NCBI GenBank assembly: GCA_008973525.1
Contig: WACJ01000252.1
Span: 248,001-312,000, forward strand
From: Stenopsyche tienmushanensis
Taxonomy: Eukaryota; Arthropoda; Insecta; Trichoptera; Stenopsychidae
DNA length: 64,000 nucleotides
Reading direction: 5' to 3'
Below are positions 44,908-56,665 of the stretch, piece by piece. Below the pieces are notes generated by a model. It did not search any database. It had not been told where the DNA came from and worked only from the letters and a program-made list of their open reading frames with translations. The position numbers and the translations under genes are program-made. The number at the start of each line of letters is the position of its first letter. The first letter of the stretch is position 1.

Positions 44908-45115
44908 AAGCAGACCCGCGGTAATTCGACAAATGTTTTGCAATGCATTGTCGAATTTGTCGGACTATAGGATACAGCCTCTGATTACAAAAATAGCCAG
45001 ATTACAAAAATATTCATTATGATTTAGGCGGTCCATATGTACTATACTTGTATTGGGATGTCGGATTACAGGGGGTGCCGGATTAGACCGGGGTCGGATT
45101 GCAGACGGTCTGCTG
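44908..45115 (+). mobile_element. Pogo/Tigger-like MITE, family 2, 208 bp
   Basis: The left end AAGCAGACCCGCGGTAATTC and the reverse complement of the right end, CAGCAGACCGTCTGCAATCC, are imperfect inverted repeats. TA flanks both sides (44906-44907 and 45116-45117). Related copies: 3223-3406 (inverted) and a left end at 29437. Noncoding. Confidence 0.75.
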
Positions 45116-45484
45116 TATACATAAAATCCTGTACTTTCGGCGCTTGGGATTGATCTTATTTTTTATTTAGTTGGGGAAGATCTGCGCTGTAAAAAAATAA
45201 TCTATTATTCCTTGCTTGTCTTGTTTATGTTTGTTATTTCAATTTGTCGATACCTGTCAAATAATCCTTTAAAAGCACGCTTTATTACATTTATTCGTTT
45301 TCTTTTTACATGTCCATGCATTGGTTTCAAATAAAAGAGCATTTTCAATTACTTTAACAGTCTTTTTATGCAAGGAAATAGCTTGTAAGACGTCATTTCT
45401 TGAGACACTCGTAGCTCTTGATTGATGAGTTCTTAAACAAAATTTGAACATCATTCACATCATAGGTTCCCAAAATGGTTCATA
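45116..45484. other. AT-rich noncoding stretch
   Basis: Nothing recognised. Confidence 0.35.
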
Positions 45485-45662
45485 CTAAAGGTGTTTGTGA
45501 TCTTTGAAGGGGGTCTGGGGAAGTTCTTTCATTATTTGAAGTGCATGTTTGGATCGATTTTATGCACACTTTAATTCAGGATTGAAATTCCTGGAAGGTA
45601 ATAATGACTGAGCACTGCCCGCAACATGTGCGTGCAAACTCTCTCGTGCAACAATTCTCGAG
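45485..45662 (+). repeat. Repeat W, copy 2
   Basis: GGTCTGGGGAAGTTCTTTCA, GATCGATTTTATGCACAC, AATTCCTGGAAGGTAATAAT and CAACATGTGCGTGCAAACTC, collinear with 29590-29770. Confidence 0.6.
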
Positions 45663-48100
45663 TTACAAAAATAGTTACCAATTTTATATTCTGCATTATG
45701 GATCACTGTACAGAAGCTGTTGATTGCGTCCCAGTCTTCGTGTTTAGTAGAGCATGGATATAAACATAAAGCTGAACATAAATACTGTCATACCATTGGG
45801 GTAATCCATTACTTATTACTGAAAGTGCAACCGATGACAGGGAATAGCTGACAAAGTAATATTGTTAGCTTAAACGTGTGGTCACTTCACTGCAGTATGC
45901 TAGTAAACCATGCACAAGAAACCACGTTTTACTGGACATTTTAAGTTTTGGCACCACTGATCTACATCATTTGTATTCCATTGTTAATGCATATATGTTA
46001 TAATGCTGCTATATGTTTCCTAAGTCAACTGACGTTTCGCCAAAATTACGGGTTCTCTTATCAGTGTTTTGATTGACAGCTGTATCTTCCTAAACATATA
46101 AAGGGAAACATTTGACGTGGCAACCCTTGAAATTGTCATGTTGTTGAAGTACTTAGACGGTTAGCATTGGAGTCCAAAGTCCCTCGATTGCCTGCGAATG
46201 GGTGGTTGCTTTCATAGACTTCAATTAAGAGTCTTCGTATCATCGAATCGATCTTTCGTCTTGTTATTTCATCGATTTGATCTCACAGACGACCAGTCAT
46301 GGCTCGTTTGACATGGATAACGGGTTAACCCAATTCGGCGGGGCCGTCGTCCTCTTCGGACTCTCGTCTCAGAGGTGAGGATCACCTCCTGCGGTCGACG
46401 ACTTTCGACTCGGGGCCAGGGTCGCGAACTGCTTCGTCTGCTTTCGGACAATCGTACCCGATACGAACTCCTCGGGTCGTTCCGTGTTTCACCTGTCGGG
46501 AATGTCGTAACGCTCGAACGCCGCCTGACATTGAAAACGCATCACCCGTCGTCTACTTTCACCGGTTTCTTCGCTCCGATCCGAACTATACCTGATGGAT
46601 GGATTGCGTCACGACGCGAGAAACGCTGGGAAAGCGTCCCCGCATATTATTTGATCGGTCTCGTTGTTCAATCCAGATATCGAGTTATTGACTGGAGTTG
46701 TGTTCTTCAGTGTGCCGACGACCTTTGGGTGAAACGAGTTTGGAAACTCCGCCCTTTCGCGGGTCCGTTTCCGAAGTATTTCAAGGACCACCCGTTTTCT
46801 ACTTTCGCTCTCATCCTTTCTTCCGATCACGTGACTGGAAATCACACGATGTTGAACCGCGTGTGGTGAGTGCGGTGCGGCCTTCCTCCACGTGTGCGTA
46901 TCATGGTACGGTCATTGTTTTCTTTCCGGCGGAAATTAGATTTACACTATAAAATCAGATAAAATCGCGTAGGGCACGCTCAGTAATGACCGGTCGGGCT
47001 CTTTCGCATTGCATAATACCGGTTGCGTCATTAACATAACATGTTTTCGTGTCGCTTTACTGAAAGAAGTGTGCGGAAATCTGAGGGGACCGATGCCTGT
47101 TGCTGTCGACCTGGTTATGCCATTGAATCTCGCCTGGCATATTTCCTAGACCGGGATCAATATTCGCGCCATGGCGTCGGACGCAGAAAACTGGATGCGA
47201 TAGCGCCCGTTTGGGGTTTCTGACCATTCATTATGATATCGCTTCGATAAGTGGCTAGTCATAATTTCGTTGTGGGCGGAAACGATAGCAAGTTCCAGTT
47301 ATAGCCTAACTTTTATCATTCCGTCCGATTGTTTTCGAGTGAATGGCCATTCTCAAGTCGCTCGAATCACATGCCCGCCACTATATGGGACCATTGGAAC
47401 CCATCCAATATTCCTGGAATTCTACACACATCACCGATCCATCGCAACAGAGTGATTCTTCTAGCTGTCTTCTAAGCTTCTCCGTCGAAAAATTGCCAGA
47501 AGCCTTTCATCGGCGCTGCCCTATAAGATTTAGCATCTAGTAAATGGCACCAAGGTCCGTGGCACAGTTTCTAACGACAGTGTGTGCGTGCCAAACTCGC
47601 TGACCTTGTTGCGTTATTCATTATGCATTTACGCTCATAATGCACGCGAGCTGCAACTAACCAATGCACTTCGTCCGCTCGAGACTTCGGGTGTCAATTA
47701 AAAACTCCTTGTGCCCAATAAGCGGCGCTAAAAACAGCTGACGAAACTAGCAACATTCAAGGCATGGACTTCGACAAGCAACCTTTAATATTCAATTTTA
47801 ACTGTAGAATTTGTATAATCGACGTCACGAAAACGTTCGCACAATCGATATTTCTCGGTTAGCCGCATCTGTGATGTTAATTCTTACGATTTATCGCAAT
47901 AACCCAATTCTACGCGATAAGCGTCGTATAATACACTTTTATACTTATTGATACATTGAGATAAAATAGGTCGACGTCCATTCGATTGATAAAAATATAA
48001 CGCATATCAAAAATAGTCTGTACTGTTATTGTGATACCGAACACTCGATATATTTAGAATCAAACAGTTTATTAAGGATAATAAAAACGCAGGCAATGCC
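45663..48100. other. Unique stretch, GC-richer at 46.25-47.5 kb
   Basis: The longest frame is plus 46375-46869 (164 residues, starting MRITSCGRRLSTRGQG and ending HTMLNRVW). It has no motif that I recognise and a minus-strand rival, so it is not called as a gene. CpG is dense near 46.3-46.9 kb. Confidence 0.3.
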
Positions 48101-48104
48101 CTTA

Positions 48105-48245
48105 TTTTTTTATTGTTCTCACAATTCCTTTGTACTTCGTTTTGGTACTTCGCCCTGATACTCCTCCAGTAGTGTATCGATCCAGACGGTGCGAAGTGGG
48201 CGTCCGTAGACCCACATTTCAAATGCTTCCATTGTTTCAGCAAGG
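48105..48245 (-). pseudogene. LINE C-terminal fragment
   Basis: The minus strand reads ETMEAFEMWVYGRPLRTVWI, then DTLLEEYQGEVPKRSTKEL and a stop. This fits the EAFEMWCYRRMLRISWxDxxxNEEVL motif near the end of many invertebrate LINE polyproteins, downstream of the reverse transcriptase. Only about 40 residues remain. It may belong to the same broad LINE type as 3620-4034. Confidence 0.6.
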
Positions 48246-48249
48246 CTCT

Positions 48250-50120
48250 ACATTTCTGCAATATCAGTCCCTTTTTCTCGCAGCAACTTTAATATATTAA
48301 TTTATATATTTTTTGTTGTATATAATTGTGCTTAATTAATTTCATCATTCCAATATAATCACTTCACGCTTATAACGAGCATATGACATTAACTTATTTT
48401 ATTCTTGCACAGAAGCCCTGATGGAATCAAATCATGAATGGCTTCAAAATTGATTCCGGGATAAATCTTCTTTATGAAACGAGTCAACCAAATTGTGAAT
48501 TGCCTAGCAAAACTTAAATCCTTCTCGTGTTTCATTCAGTCATAGCTGTTGGTTTTATTAAATCCTATCCGATTGTATGTGGTTTCTTCTGTTCAGCAAT
48601 ATGCTGGCAGTATGCAGCAACACGAGAAGCAAATTTGGCTTATTGGATGGAATAAACAGCCTTATTTCCAATATAAAGACATAGTCCAATTGTTTGATTA
48701 TTCTTTCTTCGGCGGGAGAAATGCAGCACTTGATATGATCGCCTTCTGAATGCGTTTGTCTGTGTTTCGACATGCGGAAAACAGCATTGAATATATCCTA
48801 CATTTGTACACCATCAATATATGTTATTGCCCAATGATTCGTATTCTAGTTTCATAAATATCGCCCTTGGGCTTAAATTATAGCGATTTCAGTTGCGAAG
48901 CGCATGCACATTTAGTAGTAAATTGAGCATCGCGGGAAATAATGATTTGCGTTTTTTAGTAGTATCGTTTGCTAGTATCGACGTGCAGATTTCATTGAGC
49001 GTTTTTTTCCGCTAAAATTGTGGGTTTCCGCGTACTTTGGCTTTGTTGTTTCTGCTGTATTTGGGTCACGACCTCATAACTGGAGCAGCTCGCTGTTATG
49101 CAACGCCGTAAAAATAGTCTGAATCTATTCCATCTGAATCTATTGCCGCTGAAAGTATTTGCATATTTTGCATACAATGTAAACAACGTCCGCGCAATGA
49201 AATTGACAGTAGTAAAAATGCCGCTAGGCGAATCTCATAACGGTACTCTGGGATTAGAGAACTCTGCGTCGGCTGTCGCATCATGTCTGATCGGTAAAAC
49301 CCGGACAAGCAAGTGCTTCCAGCAGATCTGCTATCCAAGGTTGCCGGACGAGACTTCGTTTGAATCTCATTGCGTCCGAGGAGGTTCAACGACCAGCTGC
49401 GCCGACCTGTCGTTGAGTTTGTCTTGCGGACCATTATTTAGGAGGCGTATTCCGCATCCGCATCCGCGACGGTCATCCATCGACGACTCGAGCGTTTTCC
49501 ATCCGATGACGCTTCGTTCTCGAGGAAATCTGCCGAGGATTGGGGGAGTCATCGCTGTCGACTAGCATTCTTCCATCGAGCGTACGTCAGTGGATCTATT
49601 ATGCAATTATGCCAATTCATCAAAGCGCTCGATCCAATTCGCTTTCCGTTTCGACCGTCGCCGATGCACTCTGCGTCTTTGGGCTCGTTCTTCGTCTACG
49701 GCCACCCGTATTTTTGTCCTCCCCTTTAGGATTAGGATAAGTGCTCTCGTGTCGATGCTCCTCGTCTATAAATACTCGTTCCTATTCAGATCACGAGTCG
49801 CTTTAAAATCAGTTCCGCCTGGCGAAAACGACAAAAGGACCGCGCACGCGAAAGAATGCCGAGGCGTGCAGCGATCGTATGCAAGACTATACAGGTGCTG
49901 CAGACGTGTCGTAGGTCATAATTGCACGCGTGCAACTGCACCTGTTAACTCGCCAGTCCTTTGTCTAAAGGGCTCACCAACGTCGTCAGCATCACACGCC
50001 AATCCCCTCTATCTATCTGAAAAAGCCCTTCCAAAATGTCAAAAGGGGACAAATAAACTACAGTCTATGCCAACCAAAGCTAAGGATGCATTCCAATAAA
50101 TTGCAGAGCTAAACAAAACA
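48250..50120. other. Unique stretch, GC-richer at 49.1-50.0 kb
   Basis: Frames at 49098-49565 (plus, 155 residues), 49096-49434 (minus) and 49590-50099 (plus, 169 residues) overlap and have no recognisable domain. An inverted copy of the TGCTCGTTATAAGCGTGAA word lies near 48363-48381. Confidence 0.3.
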
Positions 50121-50123
50121 ACG

Positions 50124-50410
50124 TTAACCCCTTAAAGAGGCTAAGACACAGTATTGTGTCCAAATTCCAGTGATTCTTACACGTTGAGCTCGGAGAGAGA
50201 CAAAGACGGAGAGAGGATCTTGCGTACATCATACGATTGTATTGATCATTAACCCAAATTTATCGACTAATGCATGTAAATGATATAATGAATCGATTTA
50301 CTTGAAGAATATTGTGTGATATCGACAGTTTATTTATGTATACAAGCTTCATACATGCTGCGACGGTCCTGACAGATAAATGGATTTGTACTGATGTTAA
50401 GTGGCGGACA
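50124..50410 (+). mobile_element. piggyBac-like MITE, subfamily A, with left end
   Basis: TTAACCCCTTAAAGAGGCTA (TTAA at 50124-50127), TTGTGTCCAAATTCCAGTGA, TCTTACACGTTGAGCTCGGA, CATTAACCCAAATTTATCGA, ATATCGACAGTTTATTTATG and AAGTGGCGGACATGCAAATG. The right end is replaced by unrelated sequence after about 50410. Confidence 0.8.
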
Positions 50411-50895
50411 TGCAAATGTATCCTATGCATATGCATATATAACGATTTCCCGTTATTCCAGACAGATGGTTCTGGTACCATCGCTAAAACACTCAATTAT
50501 TATTGTTTTGAATCAATGTTTTCGTTTTTTTGAGTTTCGTCGATTTGAAGTGTCCACGAAGACTGCTCTGGCGCAAAAAGCGAGCATTATCTGCTGACGC
50601 ATGACGAGATTTGACGGCTGTGTACGTCAAAGTGTTGATATCACATATACGCCATTAATATCGATTTTTTATTTAGAGTTGTCTCAATTTATTGACAGTA
50701 ATAATAAGAACAGTTTTTGTACAAGGACTTTCTGACCAATAAATCCCTATTGGCCGCCCTAATGATCTCTGTTGAACATTATTGCTAATATCGATTTTTA
50801 TTCATAAAAATAATAAGTTTTAAGGAAAGAAGTTATGTTTGTGGACGAAGAAGATTGTTTTTCCTCGTTTAACATTTCTAGTTTTTTTTTTGCGA
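50411..50895. other. Noncoding stretch
   Basis: Nothing recognised. Confidence 0.35.
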
Positions 50896-50899
50896 AAAA

Positions 50900-51230
50900 A
50901 ATATTTAACATTGTTTGACTTTTCCTGTTTTTGCTGCAGTTGCAATCAAGCAGTTGTCGACAGCAAGAAATCGCATCAATGACTCTTCTTCGTCTTGCCA
51001 AATCTTTACCATCTTCTATCAACATTTAGTTTCTTATGCTCCTCATCTGCAGAAACAATGGATTATTTTATGTCGACATCCTTGCTTTGCTCCGGCCATA
51101 CATTCTTCCATACTCCTTTCAAACATTCCTCAGATATTGAAGATTTTTCAAAGATCTTTGATTGCTTATCTTCTCCATTGGTACATCTTCAAGATCCATT
51201 AAAACGACATTATTGGAGCATAATAATTTT
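50900..51230 (-). pseudogene. Possible Tigger/jerky transposase C-terminal scrap
   Basis: The minus-strand frame reads KIFEKSSISEECLKGVWKNV, then WPEQSKDVD and a stop. This resembles the xxTLxxxWKKLWPE segment late in Tigger-type DDE transposases. The next frame (50798-51025) has DLARRRRVIDAISCCRQLL and is consistent with the acidic/helical tail only in a general way. No catalytic motif is left. Confidence 0.4.
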
Positions 51231-51239
51231 TAGGTCATT

Positions 51240-53340
51240 TGACCGCTTTCCGTACGGCTAGTGTTGAACTCCACATGATTCACACCGAACTCTGATAACC
51301 GCATGTTTTGCTGTTTAGCATCAATAATAAACGCTTGGGAATCAGCTGTTTCATATTATACAACGGCCATTGGGATATCAATCAAGGCGAACTTCGTTAT
51401 CGCGACCGCACTAATTTATTCTAACGAATAAAATTAGACGATGTCGAAAATAACCTCGCTATAAATAGCGACCGTGCGTTCAAATTGCTCGGCTATCAAT
51501 TTTTTGCTTTCAATTGTGTTTAAACCGGGTCTGAGCGAGGAATCGACCGACAGCCGCTTGGGTCGTTGTATAATAAATTGTTTGGACTGCTCTAAATTAA
51601 CGAACGCTTCCTACTCAATCGATCTGTCTTGTTTATGTCTTGATCCACACTATGGTGCCGTTGACGGTTCGATCTCGCTCCGGTCTCGGTCCGATCAAAT
51701 ATTCTTACACAAGAAACAATCAGAGTATTCATATGGTGTACTAAATACACATCATAGTGGCGCGCGTTTTTTTTAGCAGGATATGGGAAAGATTAAACAG
51801 GCATCCAATGCAAGTGCCATGGCGAAAATGTATTCAATTTGTGACAGCCTCGTGTCGCAAAGTAGCATCGCGTAGTAAAACTGTTCAGCCTAATGTAAAT
51901 TTTATCACACGCAGGTACGTTTCACATTAGTGTTTTTATGGGCGCGATATGCTAATTGAATTCGTATTATAGCACGCACACAGGCAGGGTCTGCGCCATC
52001 TCCGATTCCAAATGGTGCTATGGAAATGTATCAAAAGAGATGCCATTGTAATGCAGTTTGGTGTGTTTTTGTTTGCGGTACAAATTCACATGCTCTCAAT
52101 ATTGACCGAGTGCACATATGCCAGATCAAATATTGACTACTGTTTGGGCGCAGAATGCGAGCGTAGAACTCGCGTCGGTTCCACATTCTTCCCCTTTAGC
52201 TCGTAGCCGAATACTAAGGCATCTATGATTATTTATTCGCAATGTGGCCGATGAACGACACCCTCGTCGTAGGCGAGCTGCGTTTTTGCCGTTGACAGTT
52301 GAATAGAATTCCGACGACTTTCTTCGCTGGCGTTTTTTATTGGAAGAAACCTATAATTGTTTCCCCATTGTTTACCTGCGCTAACAATGGTCGCCGAAGG
52401 AACTGTTTGCAATAGAGGCGTTTCATAAGGTGATATGCCAAAGGCATGTTTGTCAAGCTGTTGGCGTAACGTCGCCAGCTATTTACGGTTGTCCATGGAT
52501 TTTGGGCATCCCAAACCGAGCGTCCCGTTACTGTTCGGGTCGATTTGCATGAGGGTGCGTGAAGGAAATCGACAGTGCGTGCGTGCTACGCATCGAGAGT
52601 GCGTGCGCATCGCTGCAGCGACGTTGCCGTCCCTACGCCCGCATAAAAATACGCCCGGGGCAGATGCAATTAATTGCTACGATGCATAATGCATGCGAGC
52701 CGCCTCCGGATCTATTCTGCATTGCGTAATCGCTCTATTTGTTTGCGCTGCTGACCCAATTTCCGACGGCCAGCTCGACGATAGCACATTTGGACGCTTT
52801 TTGGGTCAAGTTTCTGAGACGACACCAGTCAGCTGTGATGCTCGACTCTTCGTAAGACCTCTCAACAATGCTTAATTCACCCTGCCACAATCATTACGAC
52901 ACTCACTCCGGACCTGTTATATCATCAATTGAGCTGGTAAACGTGAGCAGCCCTGTGGTGATACTCACAGGGTATAGGTCGCCTCGACTTGTTTTCATTC
53001 ATGACTCCCACGCATACATAAACACTGAGATAGCACGAAACAAATCCATCAGTTTTAACACCCGAAAATGTCAGCAGAAAGCGGCGTTAGTTATGACCTG
53101 AGCAGGTCATCGCGTTCTCATAGTCATTCACTGCTCCAAATTATTGATGCAGCTGTATTTTTAATCGACACTTTGCTTTGATTTTGAACAGATCGAAGAA
53201 TATTAAAAATGGGTATCATCGTCATTCTGATGTTCAAGTGCATTCGTAAAAACTTGTACGACGAGTGATTCAAATATAACCCGGAATTTTGCTATACAAA
53301 TTTATTATTATTTTTCTACATAGTTCCCTTCATCGTTGCA
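51240..53340. other. Unique stretch, GC- and CpG-richer at 51.4-52.8 kb
   Basis: TCGCTATAAATAGCGA at 51456-51471 is a 7-bp palindrome around a TATA-like core. The short plus frames (51474-51776, 52012-52206, 52435-52875) have no recognised domain. Regulatory DNA is possible. Confidence 0.3.
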
Positions 53341-53345
53341 TCCTA

Positions 53346-53548
53346 TGTTGCGCAACGCGTAATTATTCATTTTCATTTAAGCAACTGGCAGTAATACATC
53401 GCATTCACCTTCTATCTATCATGTAGAAAATCGATCAATAAAATACCGTAGCATTGTGTTTCTCAACTTTCAGACCTTCAGGAAACCTTCGGGCCCAATC
53501 AAATACCCTTCGTTTGTGAGAAAATGAATAATTACGCGTTGCGCAACA
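53346..53548. repeat. Perfect 29-bp inverted repeat around a mariner HTH scrap
   Basis: 53346-53374 (TGTTGCGCAACGCGTAATTA and on to CATTTTC) is exactly complementary to 53520-53548, with a 145-base spacer. Weaker similarity continues outside (TATTATTTTTCTACATAG at about 53312 against the inverse at about 53620). The minus frame through the right arm and spacer contains KRRVFDWARRFPEGLKV, matching the mariner HTH at 15.1-15.2 kb, so the structure is probably an inverted duplication within a dead element. Confidence 0.7.
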
Positions 53549-53729
53549 GATGATGCTATTTCTCGCTTTTTCTTCAGTGACAAGATCAATAAGCTTGCTA
53601 TCCAATAAAACTGTGTAGAAAAATAATATACGCCATTTCTTCCATCTTTCTAAGATATTACAGACGACCTTATTTGTGCGGAGACAATTAATTTTTGTGT
53701 TTTTGCTAATGAAATTCCACTCAATAGTG

Positions 53730-53862
53730 TTAACCCATTTGATGCGGAGAACAAACATGCTATGCTCTAATGTAAATCCACTTTCGTATCAGGACCTCGC
53801 AGCGCGCATAAAGCTTATATGATGCAAATGAGCCTTTACACCATTGATATTGTTCGCGTTTT
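53730..53862 (-). mobile_element. piggyBac-like MITE, subfamily B, right end
   Basis: On the plus strand it starts TTAACCCATTTGATGCGGAG (TTAA at 53730-53733), followed by GTAAATCCACTTTCGTATCA, GGACCTCGCAGCGCG and GAGCCTTTACACCATTGATA, the inverted family core. Confidence 0.65.
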
Positions 53863-53869
53863 ATTTTTA

Positions 53870-55180
53870 TTTAAGAATTTATAAACAGCTTTCGTCCATA
53901 GAATGTAAAAATAAAATACTTTAGCACATAATTTTCGTTAATTTCTTCGGAAGATTTCGTAGATTGTACAGTAAAGTTAAGTCTATACGTGCACTTGTGA
54001 ATAATATACCCACCAACTTGAATAGGATATGCTTTTAACTATTTATGCCAATTGCTGTTTGAATTGTTTTGTCTTGTACAGTTCTTACCAGCTATTAGTA
54101 ACAGGATAATATAGGGAATTGTATTTGCAATCACCTCCGCAAAAATACATAGATGTTAGCAATGCTGTGTTACAAATATTGATAATGTTTGGATGTGTAG
54201 GGGCTGCATTTACGGCACGACTTTGCCACCAAGTCAAGTGTATAATGAAACGCAAAACGTATTTCAATTATGACATGTTTGAATTCTATTACAGCGATCC
54301 ATGGAGAGTATGAACGCAAATGCTGCGTTCAGCCCTCTATAGCGCTTATTTATTCAAATTATGATGTCAAACACTACATTTGCAATCTGTTTTTTTTATT
54401 ATGATTTTGTCACGTTTCAATGGAATTTTATGATCATACATAAGAGAACACAAAGAATCGCTTGTATTTCTAGCATGCTACCAAAAGTGATATTTGAGAC
54501 CCATGTTATGGGCTCTCCCAAATGTATCGATTTCAAGCTTGGTCAAATGTCTTTGTTACTGAAACTGAAGACATTCATATATAAAGTGGTGTTTTGTTCT
54601 TTTTGTTGCTTTTATCGTTGGTAACAATTAACCTGGTGGATCGAGTACAATGCCGTGGTATTTCACAACGTTTGCATATCGTTTATGATAAAAGATAGAA
54701 GTCTCGTGCTCGCATCTAGCATTCTATCCTTATCGCTTGTGCGTGTTTGTCTGTGTGTTCGTCCTGTCCGAAAGTCCGAAAACCCAGCATCTCAGTCTCG
54801 CGTGTTCGTCGTGCGTTTCGTCACATCGTCTGCGTTTTGTTAAATATTCAAAACGCTTTTTTATGAAGGTCACAGCTGATACGATATCGCTTTATCGTCT
54901 TCCGGTCTTCGACTTAACCGAAAAGCATGCGTACGGCCGAAGTATAAACAGGGTCAGCGATTGTTCGAGTCCCATATATTTATTGATCGATAAGATATCT
55001 TATCCAGAGCATAATGTAAAGTCTGCCTGGTACGCGGACAAATACATCGTCGTTTTATTTACAAACTTATTCAAATTAGATTTTCGTGTTCCCCGGTGGA
55101 TCCAGATAAAATAAGAAAGGAAGGACACTTCAAGGGAGAGCGATCTAATCGGGGACGGAGCTGATGCGACAGCGAATGAG
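53870..55180. other. Mostly noncoding; one repeat scrap
   Basis: 54520-54575 (TATCGATTTCAAGCTTGGTC and AAACTGAAGACATTC) is part of the piggyBac-like subfamily B interior, also seen inverted at 19138, 20076 and 28500. 54.7-55.1 kb is unique, with no recognised gene. Confidence 0.4.
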
Positions 55181-55185
55181 TATTA

Positions 55186-55384
55186 CAGTCAAACCTTCTA
55201 TAGCGTCGAGATAGGGACCACGCTATAGAAGCAAAACGCTATAGAAAGTTAGATTTGTACGTATGTATTTAGTTTGTTAACACGTGACCAATACGTGTGA
55301 AGTGGCATTGATTTTACTTATTTTACCCATGGCTTACGCTAAAGAGGCCGCAAACGAAGTGGACGCAATAGGAGGAGGGGACAG
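55186..55384 (+). mobile_element. Pogo/Tigger-like MITE, family 1
   Basis: CAGTCAAACCTTCTATAGCG after TA (55184-55185), then ACGCTATAGAAGCAAAACGC, TATAGAAAGTTAGATTTGTA, GTGAAGTGGCATTGATTTTA and GCAATAGGAGGAGGGGACAG. Both ends are present, the right one degraded. Confidence 0.75.
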
Positions 55385-56490
55385 CAGTCATTCATGCTTT
55401 AAAGAATTTTGCGGTCTGAGCAGGAAAACTCCTCATTCGACGTATGCAATTCCAATGCGATCAATGCGTCAATGGACAACGAGGAAAATGGAATACCCGA
55501 GGAAAACGAAAGTACATAGTGATTCATATAGTATTTATAACCATCGCCACATGTGCATTTGGTGAATGGATTCGTACTAGAGAATTCCACGATGTGACAA
55601 TTTCTCGGAAACGAGCCGCGGTGTGTCAGCTGTTTATCTGCATATCTGCTGTTGTAGTTTCAAACGAAGCTTTGTAAATAACCGGCCACCCATACAAATG
55701 CCATTTGCGCCATTGTGCAACCCTTCCGTTTCGATGAAAGAGCGCCGATTCCCCTAGGTCTATCGTCTAGGCTTCCAGCCCCCATTTTCTGCCATATTCC
55801 CACGCCCGACCCCCCCGAATGGCTCCCCCTGTTTCCACCCCGAGCGCGCTGCTGCAGGATCAAATATTTTCGATGGCGAATTAATCTCGGGCGCCCAAAA
55901 AAGCGCGGTAACGTCTCATACGAGAGTCGTATTTTTGCACATGACAGGATGTTTATGTCATAAATAACCATGACCTACTCGTTATATTTCGCGCTGCCAC
56001 ATCGCGATGACCGCTTATCCGGATCTCCCTTTTCGAAGAAATGTCTCTCTGGAAGTCCGTACGAATATTATATGCGGCAACAATTAAAACAGACGCTTTG
56101 TCTCGCCAGTCTTCGCCTCGTCTGACGTGCTAATTATCATGCTTCGTGGCTAATTGCTTAGCAACTTTCTAATCTGTGGCTCTTATCATGATCGACTCCA
56201 ATGAGAACATTTCATTTGTCGATTCCCATATCTTCATTCTCACTGACTGGGAAATTTGAAGATTATGCATTCTTATCTGCTCGAAGGCAGGACTACCATA
56301 TGAAAGTTCATCTACCATCTTTGAAATGTGGATTTTCATATTCTACAGCGTACACCTACTAAAATAAAAACGCTTTTGTTATTTGAAAAGACTTTACGTT
56401 TAAACGCATTTGCATTTGGACAAAAAGTGTCGACCGATAGTCTTGGCCGCGGGAAATTGCATTGCGCGTCTACACTGATACATAAATACA
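55385..56490. other. Unique stretch, GC-richer at 55.7-56.0 kb
   Basis: Overlapping frames on both strands at 55660-55971 are Pro- or Arg-rich and unrecognised. Confidence 0.3.
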
Positions 56491-56499
56491 TGCCCAGAA

Positions 56500-56665
56500 T
56501 GCTCACACCATAAACACCATCAAAGTTGCATAATCACCACCACGTGTGAATTTTTGATCGAATAAATGAATGAATATTGTCGTTGCTATCGACAGTGTTG
56601 AGGTTCATTTATTGCCATACAAGATTGACTCACGCTGCGCGGTCCTGATGAGCCTTCGATGCTGT
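56500..56665 (+). mobile_element. piggyBac-like MITE, subfamily B, fragment
   Basis: GCTATCGACAGTGTTGAGGT, TCATTTATTGCCATACAAG and ACTCACGCTGCGCGGTCCTG. The ends are lost. Confidence 0.65.

Noticed and set aside
46375..46869. 164-residue open frame as a gene
   Set aside because: No recognisable motif, an overlapping minus-strand frame and CpG-rich composition that lowers stop-codon frequency.
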